Shown piece after piece: positions 15,974 through 25,029 of a DNA stretch of 32,616 bases (position 1 is its first letter; every line of letters begins with the position of its first letter). The stretch comes from Rhodoferax sp. UBA5149 (lineage in GTDB: Bacteria > Pseudomonadota > Gammaproteobacteria > Burkholderiales > Burkholderiaceae_C): NCBI RefSeq assembly GCF_002413825.1, contig NZ_DHXT01000042.1, forward strand, positions 5,752 to 38,367, given 5' to 3'. The position numbers were made by a program, and so were the translations under genes. The notes beneath the pieces were generated by a model. It did no database searches and had not been told where the DNA came from. It was given only the letters and a program-made list of their open reading frames with translations.

Positions 15974-17305
15974 ATGCAACTACCCACGACCGCGCCCTTG
16001 ATTGGTGCGGTCGTTTTGGCGCTTGCCGCCTGTGGTGAGATGGCCACGCTCCCAATCTCGGCCGGCACCGGGCCGCAGCCCACGCTGCCACCTCCGCAGC
16101 GGACGCTGATTCCCACCGTGAATATCGCGACTGCCAAGGGCTGGCTCCCCGGCGCAACGCCACTCGCGGCATCGGGCATGCGTGTGGCCGCGTTCGCTGG
16201 CGGTTTGGACCACCCGCGCTGGCTCTATGTGCTGCCCAACGGCGACGTACTGGTGGCGGAGACCAACGCGCCGCCCAAGCCCGACGATGCCAAGGGGATC
16301 AAGGGTTGGGTCATGGGCTTGGTAACGAAGCGGGCAGGTGCGGGCGTGCCCAGCGCCAATCGCATCTCCTTGCTGCGCGACACCGATGGTGACGGGGTGG
16401 CGGACTTGCGCTCGGTGCTGCTGGAGGGATTGAATTCCCCTTTCGGCATGGCTCTGGTGGGCAACGATCTCTATGTGGCCAATTCCGACGCGGTGTTGCG
16501 CTTCCCCTACCGCAGCGGCGACACACACATCACGGCGCCCGGCACCAAGGTGGTCGAACTGCCTGCCGGCCCGATCAATCACCACTGGACCAAGAACCTG
16601 ATCGCAGCCCCGGACGGAATCAAACTTTTTGTTACCGTGGGCTCGAACAGCAACGTGGGTGAACGGGGCATGGAGGCTGAAACCGAGCGAGCCGCCATCT
16701 GGGAGGTGGACACCAGGTCTGGCGCTCACCGTATCTTTGCAACCGGCCTTCGCAACGCAAATGGCTTGGCGTGGGAGCCTCACAGCGGCGTATTGTGGAC
16801 GGTGGCAAACGAGCGCGATGAGCTTGGCAGCGATCTGGTACCCGACTACCTGACCTCGGTGCGCGACGGCGCCTTTTACGGCTGGCCCTACAGTTACTAC
16901 GGCCAGCATATCGACGAACGTGTGACACCGCAACGGCCCGACCTGGTTGCCACCGCGATTGCACCCGATTACGCCCTGGGACCGCACACCGCCTCACTTG
17001 GCCTGGCGTCTTCCGTCGGCACCACGCTGCCCGCCACCTTCGCCAATGGCATGTTCGTCGGTCAGCACGGTTCGTGGAACCGCCGTCCCCGCAGTGGCTA
17101 CAAGGTGATTTTCGTGCCCTTCGAAGGCGGCAAGCCTGCTGGCGTGCCCATCGATGTGTTGACGGGCTTCCTCAGTGAAGAAGGTAAGGCCTTCGGTCGC
17201 CCGGTCGGCGTGGTGCTCGACAAGCAGGGCGCGCTACTTGTGGCCGACGATGTCGGCAATATGATCTGGCGCGTGACCTCTCAGCACTGGGTGCGATCTC
17301 ATTGA
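15974..17305 (+). CDS. PQQ-type sugar (sorbosone-like) dehydrogenase lipoprotein
   Basis: A 443-residue protein. The N-terminus has a hydrophobic stretch ending in a LAAC lipobox, so it is probably a lipid-anchored periplasmic protein. The rest matches the six-bladed propeller of soluble glucose/sorbosone dehydrogenases: a GLDHPRWLYVLPNGDVLVAE opening, RDTDGDGVAD, LNSPFGMAL, the TGLRNANGLAWEP block, a NERDELG segment and a GQHGSWNR block near the end. Family members oxidise sugars or sorbosone with PQQ, but many homologues have no known substrate. I chose the ATG at 15974 because it gives a proper lipoprotein signal; an in-frame ATG at 15863 overlaps the DUF3309 gene. Its ribosome binding site is weak, which suggests coupling to that gene, 14 bases upstream. 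Confidence 0.87.
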   Translation: MQLPTTAPLIGAVVLALAACGEMATLPISAGTGPQPTLPPPQRTLIPTVNIATAKGWLPGATPLAASGMRVAAFAGGLDHPRWLYVLPNGDVLVAETNAPPKPDDAKGIKGWVMGLVTKRAGAGVPSANRISLLRDTDGDGVADLRSVLLEGLNSPFGMALVGNDLYVANSDAVLRFPYRSGDTHITAPGTKVVELPAGPINHHWTKNLIAAPDGIKLFVTVGSNSNVGERGMEAETERAAIWEVDTRSGAHRIFATGLRNANGLAWEPHSGVLWTVANERDELGSDLVPDYLTSVRDGAFYGWPYSYYGQHIDERVTPQRPDLVATAIAPDYALGPHTASLGLASSVGTTLPATFANGMFVGQHGSWNRRPRSGYKVIFVPFEGGKPAGVPIDVLTGFLSEEGKAFGRPVGVVLDKQGALLVADDVGNMIWRVTSQHWVRSH

Positions 17306-17471
17306 AACTTTCTCGGCGGCGTCTCATCCACCCAAATACATCGGGCCATCAGCTATGGAGCCGGTATATTTTTTGCAAGACTATTCGGAGGAAGCGCGCG
17401 CGCATTCAACTCCTTGCCGGATCTTGCGCCAGCAACGCGGCAACGCGCTTCAACAGCGCTATGACTACGCC

Positions 17472-17753
17472 TTAACCGCGATTACGCGAACGGATAATCA
17501 TGCCGGCCATTGCCATCAATGCAGCACCCGTGGCAACGGCGATTAACACCGCCTTGAGCGGCTCGTCCTTGATGTAATTCACCGTGCTATCGGAGGCGCG
17601 CAGTGCATTTTCGCGAAGCTGTTGAGATGTGTCGCGGATGCTGTTCACGCCACGCTGCGCCAGCGCGCTGGCTTGCTCAGTGGCACGACTCAGCAATGGC
17701 GCGGCCTGGTCTGCGAGACTGCTGGTTTGTTCTAGCGGTTTATTGGAAAACAT
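17472..17753 (-). CDS. YqjD/ElaB/DUF883-family membrane-anchored protein
   Basis: A 93-residue protein with an amphipathic helical N-terminal region rich in Ala, Gln and Ser (about 10-65). One membrane segment follows (about 68-88), then a basic RSRNRG tail. This is the layout of the YqjD/ElaB/DUF883 family; in E. coli members are stationary-phase inner-membrane proteins that bind ribosomes through the N-terminal part. An AAAGGAG site lies 7 bases before the ATG. It converges with the sugar dehydrogenase gene and precedes no clear operon partner. The YqjD assignment rests on architecture and composition more than on a unique motif. Confidence 0.78.
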   Translation of the reverse strand: MFSNKPLEQTSSLADQAAPLLSRATEQASALAQRGVNSIRDTSQQLRENALRASDSTVNYIKDEPLKAVLIAVATGAALMAMAGMIIRSRNRG

Positions 17754-17847
17754 GAATGCTCCTTTGAGTGGGGATTACCTTGAATGCGTGTCGTGGCGCA
17801 CAAACGTGAGTCAAGACACCGTGCTTAACAGGCTCTTGGCCGTCACC

Positions 17848-18012
17848 TCAGCGATTCCTGATGAGCCCAAACAGGAAGCTGGCCACAGCCAGGATCGCGA
17901 ACACAATAAAAAGAATCTTGCCGATGCTGACAGCGCTGGCGGCAATGCCACCGAAGCCGAACAAGGCAGCGATCAATGCAATGACGAAGAACACGACGGC
18001 GTAGTGCAGCAT
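17848..18012 (-). CDS. DUF1328 small membrane protein (YtjA-like)
   Basis: A 54-residue, almost wholly hydrophobic protein. It opens MLHYAVVFFVIALIAALFGF, continues GGIAASAVSIGK and ends with a second membrane segment and a short basic tail, the recognised DUF1328/YtjA pattern. Two membrane segments are expected (about 4-23 and 32-50). An AGGAG site lies 7 bases before the ATG at 18012; longer in-frame starts upstream lack one. Function is unknown, but these genes often lie near CsbD, BON and DUF883 genes, as here. Confidence 0.88.
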   Translation of the reverse strand: MLHYAVVFFVIALIAALFGFGGIAASAVSIGKILFIVFAILAVASFLFGLIRNR

Positions 18013-18208
18013 GGTAAGGCTCCTGGTTTGGACGGCGGCAAGCCGCCCGGGATATGAAAGTTCGCAACCTGTGTCGATACGATGGACCAAGTGTCGCCGT
18101 TGGCGCAGGTGGCGGCGATAGGCTACCTTGCCACAGCCATGTCGGGGAGCGGCGCGAATGCGCGTAGGACGCCGCTGACAGACTCCGGTAAGCGTGCGCG
18201 GCACCTCT

Positions 18209-19582
18209 CTATGTGTGCATTGGTTCTTGGACAATTCCAAGCGTCGATTCCGGCAGCGTCGCTTGAATCAATGTGCCTTGTCCCGGGGCGGATACGACGA
18301 CCAGAGTCCCACCCTGCGCTTCAACGCGAAAGCGCATGCCCACCAGCCCATAGGCAGAGCTGGGCCGCAGGGTGGTGTCGAAGCCAACGCCATCGTCACG
18401 AATCGAGACTTCAATGCGGCGGTTGTGCGCGGCCAGGTTCACCCAGACATGGCTCGCCCGTGCATACTTGGTGATATTGGTAATGGCTTCTTGCACCAGG
18501 CGATAGACCATCAATTCCGCGGTCGCCTCCAGCTCGACGGGTTCCAGCGCGCAATGAACTTCAACGCCTGAGTGTTCGGCGAACTCGCGCGCCAGAATTT
18601 CAAGTGTCGCCACCAATCCCAGGTTGCTCAGTGCCGAGGGCCGCAAATCTTCGATGATGCGACGTCCTAGCGCAATGCCGCTATTGAGGGTGTCGACCAA
18701 ATGTGCGAGTAGCGCCAAGGCCTCGGGGGCAGTACCGGCCAACCGTGACTTGATGCGGGCAGCGTCCAGCTTGGCCGATGTGAGCAGTGCACCCAGCTCG
18801 TCGTGCAAGTCGCGCGCCAGACGGTGGCGCTCGTCTTCGCGGGCGGTTTGCAGGTGGTGGGCCAGTTCGGTCAGCTGCGCTGTGCGGTGTTTCACCTCGA
18901 TTTCCAACCGATCACGTTCGGCCTGCAGCAGACGCTGCACTTCCCCTTGCTGTTTTTCGAACATAAGCGTCTGGCGCATGTACATGAAGAGGGCCAGCAG
19001 GCCAATGACGCTGAACACGGCCACACCGATGCGACGCAGCATCAATGTGTGGTTCATATTGCTGCGAGTTTCCACAATATTCGACATCTCATGTTCCAGC
19101 AGTTCATTGCTGAGCGTACGGATGACCTCCATCTTCTCCTTGCCGATGTCACTCAATATGAGCTCCGTGACCGCCTTCGTCTTGCCTTCGTCGTGGAGGC
19201 GTATCGTCTGCGCAATCTCCGACAGCGTGGCTTCGGTCAAAGTGTGCAACTTGCCGAGAACCTCACTGTGCTCTGGTTTGTCTGCGTAATGCAGGTCCAA
19301 CGCTCGAAAAGATTCATCGACGTTCTTGAGCGCCTGGTCGTAGGGCGGAAGATATTCTTTGCGGCCGGTCAACAAATAGCCGCGCTGTCCGGTCTCAGCG
19401 TCCACGATGCTACGGGTCAGACCCAAGATGCTCATGCGTGTCGCCGCAGTCGCACTCAGTTCATTGAGATCGTCGACCGACCGCCAGTATGAGCCTTCGC
19501 TGACCAATGCGGTTGCTATCGTTGCCAGACAGGCCAACGCAAAGACAATCGGGCTGTGTTTGACGACCGTTAAAATATTCAT
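18209..19582 (-). CDS. CHASE3-domain NarX/DegS-type sensor histidine kinase
   Basis: A 457-residue membrane kinase. Membrane segments at about 10-28 and 185-203 flank a periplasmic CHASE3 sensor domain with the hallmark DAETGQRGYLLTG (61-73). A coiled coil (about 208-248) leads to a HisKA_3 domain with His260 in ARDLHDELG and a HATPase_c domain with N369 and the DDGVGF box (396-401). HisKA_3 kinases pair with NarL/FixJ-type regulators, and one starts 56 bases away on the other strand, so the two are very likely partners. The ligand of CHASE3 domains is unknown. The start at 19582 gives a full first membrane segment but has no strong ribosome binding site. Confidence 0.92.
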   Translation of the reverse strand: MNILTVVKHSPIVFALACLATIATALVSEGSYWRSVDDLNELSATAATRMSILGLTRSIVDAETGQRGYLLTGRKEYLPPYDQALKNVDESFRALDLHYADKPEHSEVLGKLHTLTEATLSEIAQTIRLHDEGKTKAVTELILSDIGKEKMEVIRTLSNELLEHEMSNIVETRSNMNHTLMLRRIGVAVFSVIGLLALFMYMRQTLMFEKQQGEVQRLLQAERDRLEIEVKHRTAQLTELAHHLQTAREDERHRLARDLHDELGALLTSAKLDAARIKSRLAGTAPEALALLAHLVDTLNSGIALGRRIIEDLRPSALSNLGLVATLEILAREFAEHSGVEVHCALEPVELEATAELMVYRLVQEAITNITKYARASHVWVNLAAHNRRIEVSIRDDGVGFDTTLRPSSAYGLVGMRFRVEAQGGTLVVVSAPGQGTLIQATLPESTLGIVQEPMHT

Positions 19583-19638
19583 TCTCAGCCTCTTCTTCGA
19601 AATGTGGGATCATTCAGCATGAAGCAATACCACACAAA

Positions 19639-20271
19639 ATGATTCGAATTGCCATCATCGACGACCATGCCATGGTTCGTGCCGGGTTGCGTCAATTTTT
19701 CGCCGACCAGATGGACTTCGTCGTTGTCGCCGAAGCGGCAAACGGTCGCGGGGCGCTTGACATCGTGCGTAAGGGTGAGGTCGATGTGATCGTCATGGAC
19801 ATCTCCATGCCGGACCACAGCGGTGTCGATGCCCTGGCAGCCATCAAGGCACGGGCGCCCGACCTGCCGGTGCTGATCCTGAGCGGCTTTCCGGAGGAGC
19901 ATTACGCCACCACACTGCTGCGCCAAGGCGCCAGCGGCTATTTGAACAAGGACTGCGACCCGGAAGAAATCGTCAAGGCGATCCGCACGGTATACCGCGG
20001 GCGAAAGTACATCACGGCGGGCGTGGCCGAGCGCTTGGCGGAAGGTTTGAGCGGTGGTGGCGACAAGCCGCTTCATGAACAGCTATCGGAACGCGAGTTA
20101 CAGGTATTCCTGCGGCTGGCCAAGGGTGAAACTATCGGCCATATGGCCGTCAATATGTCGCTCAGCGTTAAAACGGTCAGCACTTACCGCACCCGCGTGA
20201 TGGAGAAAATGAAACTCGAATCCAATAGTGACCTGACCTATTACGCGTTGAAAAGCGGTTTGATTCAGTAG
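19639..20271 (+). CDS. NarL/FixJ-family response regulator
   Basis: A 210-residue two-domain regulator. The receiver domain (1-120) has the acidic pair D8/D9, the phospho-acceptor D54 in VMDISMPD, S82 and K104. The LuxR-type helix-turn-helix (about 146-208) shows LSERELQVFLRLAKGE and SLSVKTVSTYRTRVMEKM. It is divergently transcribed from the CHASE3 kinase, its probable partner, and the 56-base gap must hold both promoters. Its gene ends 6 bases before the end of the single-domain receiver gene on the opposite strand. The start has no clear ribosome binding site but the receiver fold begins right at it. Confidence 0.93.
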   Translation: MIRIAIIDDHAMVRAGLRQFFADQMDFVVVAEAANGRGALDIVRKGEVDVIVMDISMPDHSGVDALAAIKARAPDLPVLILSGFPEEHYATTLLRQGASGYLNKDCDPEEIVKAIRTVYRGRKYITAGVAERLAEGLSGGGDKPLHEQLSERELQVFLRLAKGETIGHMAVNMSLSVKTVSTYRTRVMEKMKLESNSDLTYYALKSGLIQ

Positions 20272-20277
20272 CCGGGC

Positions 20278-20679
20278 TCAGGCCAGCACGCCATGACCGG
20301 TTTCGCCGGCGGCCAGCCGCCCGCAGTACAGGATCAACGCATCGATCTCGTTGGACTTGTCGAACACCCTGTCCGCCCCGAGTTCCAGGCATTTGCGCCG
20401 AATGTCCTGAGTGGCGTAGTTGCTCAGAACCACCACGTTGTGGCGTTGCGGTAGCCTGCTCGCGGCCCTTAGCACGCCCAAGCCAGAGCCCCCCTTCAAG
20501 AAGATGTCGACGATCACCAAGTCGACATGGTTGTCCGTCCGCGCGAGCCATTGCACCGCTGTCGATTCGTCCTGAGCCGTGCCGACCACCTCGACCGGCA
20601 CGAGTTCTTCCAAGGCGGAGATCAGGCTCTCGCGAATGACCGGGTTGTCTTCGACGATATAAGTCTTGAGCTGGTGCAT
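20278..20679 (-). CDS. single-domain response regulator (receiver only)
   Basis: A 133-residue protein consisting only of a receiver domain: acidic residues E10/D11, phospho-acceptor D58 in VIVDIFLKGGSG, a LSNYAT motif with the conserved Ser, and K108 in VFDKSNE. There is no output domain. Such proteins act by protein contact, as phosphate sinks, or in phosphorelays. The VDIFLKGGSGLGVLR pattern is common in short receivers of Betaproteobacteria. It converges with the NarL-type regulator beside the CHASE3 kinase and might take phosphate from that kinase or from the hybrid kinase near the left end; this is a guess. An AAGGAA motif lies about 13 bases before the ATG. Confidence 0.9.
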   Translation of the reverse strand: MHQLKTYIVEDNPVIRESLISALEELVPVEVVGTAQDESTAVQWLARTDNHVDLVIVDIFLKGGSGLGVLRAASRLPQRHNVVVLSNYATQDIRRKCLELGADRVFDKSNEIDALILYCGRLAAGETGHGVLA

Positions 20680-20985
20680 GAACTTGCGATACTTCCTTGG
20701 AGTCCAGAGACTGTGGCTTCAGCCCGGCGTTACCGTGATGCTCGCAGCCGAAACAATTCGCCGCTGGTGAAATGCAAGACATATGTTAAACATGATAACT
20801 CTGCCTAAGTATGACTTTGAAATCGCAAAAAGCCATTGGTCGCAAGCGCGCCTGATTGTCGGATGATTCCTACACCGTTTGATCTTCATGCGGGCGCAGC
20901 CGGGTTGCGTGCCCGGGTTTCGATCAACACGCCGAATGGGCTGGGTGGGCCAGCCTCGCGTCCAGGAGTTCCGATACCATGCAGC

Positions 20986-21741
20986 ATGACCCAACATCTC
21001 TACATTCTCACTGGCGCTTCGCGCGGTTTGGGGCTCGCCATGGCGGAGCAGCTACTTTCAGGCAATCACTTTGTGCTGTGTATTTCCCGCAACACCAATG
21101 CCGCACTGGCGTCTCGTGCTGCCAGATTGGACACAAAACTTGAGCAATGGCCACTGGACCTGGAACACACAGTTGAAGCGGCCGCCATGTTGGGGCAATG
21201 GCTGAGCAATCGCAAAACGGGGATGTTTACCGGCGCAACACTAATCAACAATGCGGGTGTACTCCCCCGTATTGGCCCTCTGAGTGCGTCCGATCCGATC
21301 GATTTGAGCCGGGCTCTGCGGGTGGGCCTCGAAGCGCCCCTGTTGCTCACCGCCGCATTTTTACGCGTGACAGATCCGTGGGGTATACCACGTAAGGTGC
21401 TCAATATTTCGTCCGGATTGGGACGTCGAGCGTTGGCGGCCCAGGCCGGTTATTGCGCCGTCAAGGCCGGCATGGATCACTTCACACGCTGCCTCGCACT
21501 GGACGAGGCACTCAAACCCAATGGCGCAAAAGTCTGCTCACTGGCACCCGGCGTGATCGATACCGACATGCAGCTGCAACTGCGTCACGCTGATGCGTCA
21601 GCATTTCCGGATCAAAAGAATTTTATCGACCTCAAGGTCAATGGCCAACTCGCATCCCCCGTTGAAACCGCAAGCCATGTGCGGGCCTACCTTGCACGAC
21701 CTGATTTTGGCCGCGATCCGATCGGCGATGTACGCGACTGA
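20986..21741 (+). CDS. short-chain dehydrogenase/reductase
   Basis: A 251-residue NAD(P)H-dependent oxidoreductase of the classical SDR family. It has the cofactor motif TGASRGLG (9-16), NNAG (88-91) and the catalytic S143, Y156 and K160 in the spaced S-Y-x-x-x-K arrangement. The LAPGVIDTDM block (186-195) resembles the benzil reductase/sepiapterin reductase-like subgroup, so an alpha-diketone or similar carbonyl substrate is possible, but the substrate is not readable from sequence. The ATG at 20986 is chosen because the first strand of the fold starts there. The nearest AGGAG lies about 17 bases upstream, longer than usual, and a second ATG (20979) between them is out of frame. Confidence 0.88.
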   Translation: MTQHLYILTGASRGLGLAMAEQLLSGNHFVLCISRNTNAALASRAARLDTKLEQWPLDLEHTVEAAAMLGQWLSNRKTGMFTGATLINNAGVLPRIGPLSASDPIDLSRALRVGLEAPLLLTAAFLRVTDPWGIPRKVLNISSGLGRRALAAQAGYCAVKAGMDHFTRCLALDEALKPNGAKVCSLAPGVIDTDMQLQLRHADASAFPDQKNFIDLKVNGQLASPVETASHVRAYLARPDFGRDPIGDVRD

Positions 21742-21839
21742 CGTTCTGGCAGAGAGGTAGTGCACAAGGCGGGGTACCGACATCCCTGTGTATTCGTCCG
21801 CTTTCGAAGCAAATGATCAGTAAGATGTCGACATTCCTT

Positions 21840-21863
21840 TTGTCGCACGTTGTGACAATTTTT
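21840..21863 (+). terminator. hairpin with T-run in the bktB leader
   Basis: A 19-base hairpin (21840-21858) with an 8-pair stem, including one G-T pair, and a 3-base loop is followed by five Ts (21859-21863). It looks like an intrinsic terminator. It lies 98 bases after the short-chain dehydrogenase stop and 27 bases before the bktB ATG, so it could end the upstream transcript or, if the bktB promoter lies before it, attenuate bktB. The stem is only half GC, so strength is doubtful. Confidence 0.4.
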
Positions 21864-21890
21864 CCACCTTTCTCAATTTAGGAGATTCCC

Positions 21891-23078
21891 ATGAGCCGTG
21901 AAGTTGTTGTAGTCAGCGGTGTGCGCACCGCCATTGGCACCTATGGCGGCAGCCTGAAGGACATTCCTCCCACCGAACTGGCGGCACAGGTGGTGCGCGA
22001 GGCACTGGCGCGGGCCAAAGTGGACGGCGCCGACGTGGGCCATGTGGTGTTTGGCCATGTCGTCAACACGGAGCCGAAAGACATGTACCTCTCGCGCGTC
22101 GCGGCCGTCAACGGCGGTTGCGCCGAGAGCACGCCGGCGTTCAATGTCAACCGGCTGTGCGGCTCGGGCCTGCAAGCCATCATTTCGGCCAGCCAGTCCA
22201 TTTTGCTGGGTGATACCGACATCGCCATTGGCGGCGGCGCCGAAAACATGAGTCGCGGCCCCTATGCCAGCCTGACAGCCCGCTGGGGCGCCCGCATGGG
22301 CGACACCAAGATGGTGGATATGGTGCTGGGTGCGCTGCACGACCCCTTCCACACCATTCACATGGGCGTGACCGCTGAAAACATCGCGGCCAAGTGGGGC
22401 ATCAGCCGTGAAGACCAGGACGCACTGGCGGTTGAAAGCCACAACCGGGCGCAACGCGCAACCGAAGCCGGTTACTTCAAAGACCAGATCATGCCGGTCA
22501 TGCTCAAAAGTAAAAAAGGCGAAGTGCCTTACGCCACGGACGAGCACTTCCGCCCCGACTGCAGCCTGGCCGACATGGCCAGGCTCAAGCCTGTTTTCAT
22601 CAAGGAAAACGGCACCGTGACCGCCGGCAATGCCTCCGGCATCAATGATGCCGCAGCCGCCGTGGTGCTGATGGAAGTCGGCACCGCCAAGGCGCGCGGC
22701 CTGAAGCCGCTGGCGCGCTTGGTGGCCTACGCCCACGCCGGTGTGGACCCCAAATATATGGGTATTGGTCCAGTGCCGGCCACACAACTGGCACTGAAGA
22801 AGGCTGGCCTGACGGTGAAAGACCTCGACGTCATTGAGGCCAACGAAGCTTTTGCCGCGCAGGCGTGCGCTGTTACCCGTGACTTGGGCCTGGATCCGGC
22901 CAAGGTCAACCCCAATGGCTCAGGCATTTCGCTGGGTCACCCGATTGGCGCCACCGGCGCATTGATCACGGTCAAGGCCCTGTACGAATTGGAGCGCATT
23001 GGCGGCCGGTATGCGCTGGTGACCATGTGCATCGGTGGCGGCCAAGGTATCGCCGCCATTTTCGAACGTGTGTCCTGA
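21891..23078 (+). CDS. bktB: beta-ketothiolase (acetyl-CoA C-acyltransferase)
   Basis: A 395-residue thiolase that condenses two acyl-CoAs or cleaves 3-ketoacyl-CoA. The active-site residues fall exactly where expected: Cys90 in NRLCGSG, His350 in GHPIGATG and Cys380 in CIGGGQG. Long stretches, such as VVVVSGVRTAIGT at the start and the IEANEAFAAQACAV block, match what I remember of Cupriavidus necator BktB, the broad-range thiolase that feeds C4-C5 monomers to polyhydroxyalkanoate synthesis. It has a strong TAGGAG ribosome binding site. No phaB or phaC is in the window. It ends 28 bases before narX on the same strand, so read-through into the nar genes is possible. Confidence 0.9.
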   Translation: MSREVVVVSGVRTAIGTYGGSLKDIPPTELAAQVVREALARAKVDGADVGHVVFGHVVNTEPKDMYLSRVAAVNGGCAESTPAFNVNRLCGSGLQAIISASQSILLGDTDIAIGGGAENMSRGPYASLTARWGARMGDTKMVDMVLGALHDPFHTIHMGVTAENIAAKWGISREDQDALAVESHNRAQRATEAGYFKDQIMPVMLKSKKGEVPYATDEHFRPDCSLADMARLKPVFIKENGTVTAGNASGINDAAAAVVLMEVGTAKARGLKPLARLVAYAHAGVDPKYMGIGPVPATQLALKKAGLTVKDLDVIEANEAFAAQACAVTRDLGLDPAKVNPNGSGISLGHPIGATGALITVKALYELERIGGRYALVTMCIGGGQGIAAIFERVS

Positions 23079-23106
23079 TCCTCACCAGGGCATCTAGAGT
23101 CGCGCC

Positions 23107-25029
23107 ATGACGCTTCACAAGCATTGGAGTTTGGGTGCCAAGCTGGCCTTGGTGGGCGCGCCCTTCTTGCTGCTTGCCCTGCTCTCAACGGTCGCCACGC
23201 TCTGGGTGTCGTGGCAACTCGACGGCGGCGCTGCCGCTGTCAACGAAGCAGGCCGGATGCGGATGCAGTCCTACAGGATGGCTCTATCTATTGGGACGGA
23301 GGAGACCAGTGCGTTAGCCGAACAGGTCAAGGAATTTGACCAAAGTCTGTCCGTGCTGCGAAGTGGCGACCCCGAGCGTCCGCTGTTTGTACCTTGGGAC
23401 GACACCGTGCGCGCGCGGTTCCAGACCGTCGAGCAAGACTGGACGAACTTCCGCTCCCGCTGGATTGATGCCAGGCCAAGCACTCGGCGCGACTTGCGCG
23501 CTGAGACGGTCGTATTCTCTTCGCACATTGACACCCTGGTCACGGGCATAGAGTCCCATATGGCCCATTGGACTGCCCTGCTTCACTTGCTGCAGATGAC
23601 CATGCTGGCAATGGCCATATTGGGCGCGGCAGTTCTGCTCTTCACTGGGTATCTTTTTGTTCTGGAACCGGTCGGCCAGCTGAAACAGGCGATTGAAAAA
23701 ATCCAGTTGGGTGATTTTGATGCCCGTGTAGAGAGCGTCACCAGTGACGAGTTCGGCACACTTGCGGATGGATTCAATGGCATGGCAGAACATTTGCAGT
23801 CCATGTACCGTCATCTGGAACGCAAAGTGGCTGAAAAAACCGCTCAACTCCAAGATAAACATGAACGACTGGAAAGTCTTTACGAGGTGACCGCCTTGGT
23901 CGCGAAAGCCACGTCGCTGGACGAATTGGCGCAGGGCTTTGTAAAAAGCATTACCCGGATTGCCCGTGCTGATGGTGTCGCCTTGCGCTGGTCAGACCAG
24001 GCCAACCAGCGCTACCTCATGCTGGCAGCCCAAGGCCTGCCCAGTTCAATGGTCGATGCAGAGCTGTGCATTGACAAAGGCGACTGTCATTGCGGCATAG
24101 CCTCCCCTGCCGCTGGATTGCGCGTTATTCCGATTCAGTCCGTGACAGACACATCGCTGCAGCATTGCGCAAAGGCTGGCTTTGAAACGGTAGTCAACAT
24201 TCCTGTGCATCTGCACGAACGGCTGATGGGTGAAATAGATCTGTTTTTTCATGCCAGGGTCAGTCCGTCACCCGCGGAACGCTCGCTGCTTGAAGCACTC
24301 TGCAGTCACTTGGCTGGCGCCATGGAAAACTTGCGTCTCAACGCGCTTGGAAAAGAAGCCGCCGTGTCGCAGGAACGGCATTTGCTGGCCCGTGAACTTC
24401 ACGACTCCATCGCTCAATCCCTGGCGTTCCTCAAAATTCAAGTGCAACTGATGCGCGACGCCGTGCAATCCGGCAACTCCGTTGAAATCAAGCAGGTATT
24501 GGAAGAAATTGACGCCGGCGTACGCGAGAGCTACGGCGATGTGCGGGAGTTGCTGATGCACTTCCGGACCCGCACCAACACCGAAGACATTGAACCAGCG
24601 CTGGCCACTACGCTGCGAAAATTTGAACACCAAAGCGAAATGAAAGCGTCCCTGACCATGCAGGGACAAGGCATGCCACTGTCACCCGACCTGCAGATAC
24701 AGGTACTGCATATTATTCAGGAAGCATTGTCCAATGTCCGCAAGCATGCCCGTGCCTCGCAAGTCTGGCTCGACGTGCAGCAGCAACCGGCGTGGCGTTT
24801 TGAGGTCCGTGACGACGGCGTCGGTTTTAGCCCCGGCAACGACCAACTCGACGAAACCCATGTCGGGCTTCGGATCATGGCGGAGCGGGCCCAGCGCATT
24901 GGTGCTGATCTGGACGTGATCTCCACCCCGGGGCATGGCAGTTCCATCATCCTCACTTTGCCGCCTCCCGCCCACCCCATGCCCATGACCTCGATAGTCA
25001 CGCGGGAATCCACGACTGCGGCGGTATGA
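23107..25029 (+). CDS. narX: nitrate/nitrite sensor histidine kinase NarX
   Basis: A 640-residue inner-membrane kinase. The first membrane segment (about 11-33) is followed by the periplasmic P-box VNEAGRMRMQSYR (45-57); R52 and R57 correspond to the nitrate-contacting arginines of E. coli NarX. The second membrane segment (about 160-186) leads to HAMP (about 187-239), a coiled coil and a GAF-like central module (about 265-410) with C321, C327, C329 and C354. HisKA_3 follows with His432 in ARELHDSIAQS, then a HATPase_c domain with RDDGVGF. The protein phosphorylates NarL when nitrate is bound. The last codon overlaps the narL start as ATGA, so the pair is co-translated. Ribosome binding before narX is weak. 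Confidence 0.94.
   Translation: MTLHKHWSLGAKLALVGAPFLLLALLSTVATLWVSWQLDGGAAAVNEAGRMRMQSYRMALSIGTEETSALAEQVKEFDQSLSVLRSGDPERPLFVPWDDTVRARFQTVEQDWTNFRSRWIDARPSTRRDLRAETVVFSSHIDTLVTGIESHMAHWTALLHLLQMTMLAMAILGAAVLLFTGYLFVLEPVGQLKQAIEKIQLGDFDARVESVTSDEFGTLADGFNGMAEHLQSMYRHLERKVAEKTAQLQDKHERLESLYEVTALVAKATSLDELAQGFVKSITRIARADGVALRWSDQANQRYLMLAAQGLPSSMVDAELCIDKGDCHCGIASPAAGLRVIPIQSVTDTSLQHCAKAGFETVVNIPVHLHERLMGEIDLFFHARVSPSPAERSLLEALCSHLAGAMENLRLNALGKEAAVSQERHLLARELHDSIAQSLAFLKIQVQLMRDAVQSGNSVEIKQVLEEIDAGVRESYGDVRELLMHFRTRTNTEDIEPALATTLRKFEHQSEMKASLTMQGQGMPLSPDLQIQVLHIIQEALSNVRKHARASQVWLDVQQQPAWRFEVRDDGVGFSPGNDQLDETHVGLRIMAERAQRIGADLDVISTPGHGSSIILTLPPPAHPMPMTSIVTRESTTAAV

Noticed and set aside
20783..20793. 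ATGTT-A-AACAT palindrome between the lone receiver gene and the dehydrogenase gene
   Set aside because: Short and AT-rich; such palindromes are expected by chance, and no known site matches it.
21873..22787. 304-residue minus-strand open frame opposite bktB
   Set aside because: bktB is clearly the real gene, with its three catalytic residues in place; the other strand is a shadow.
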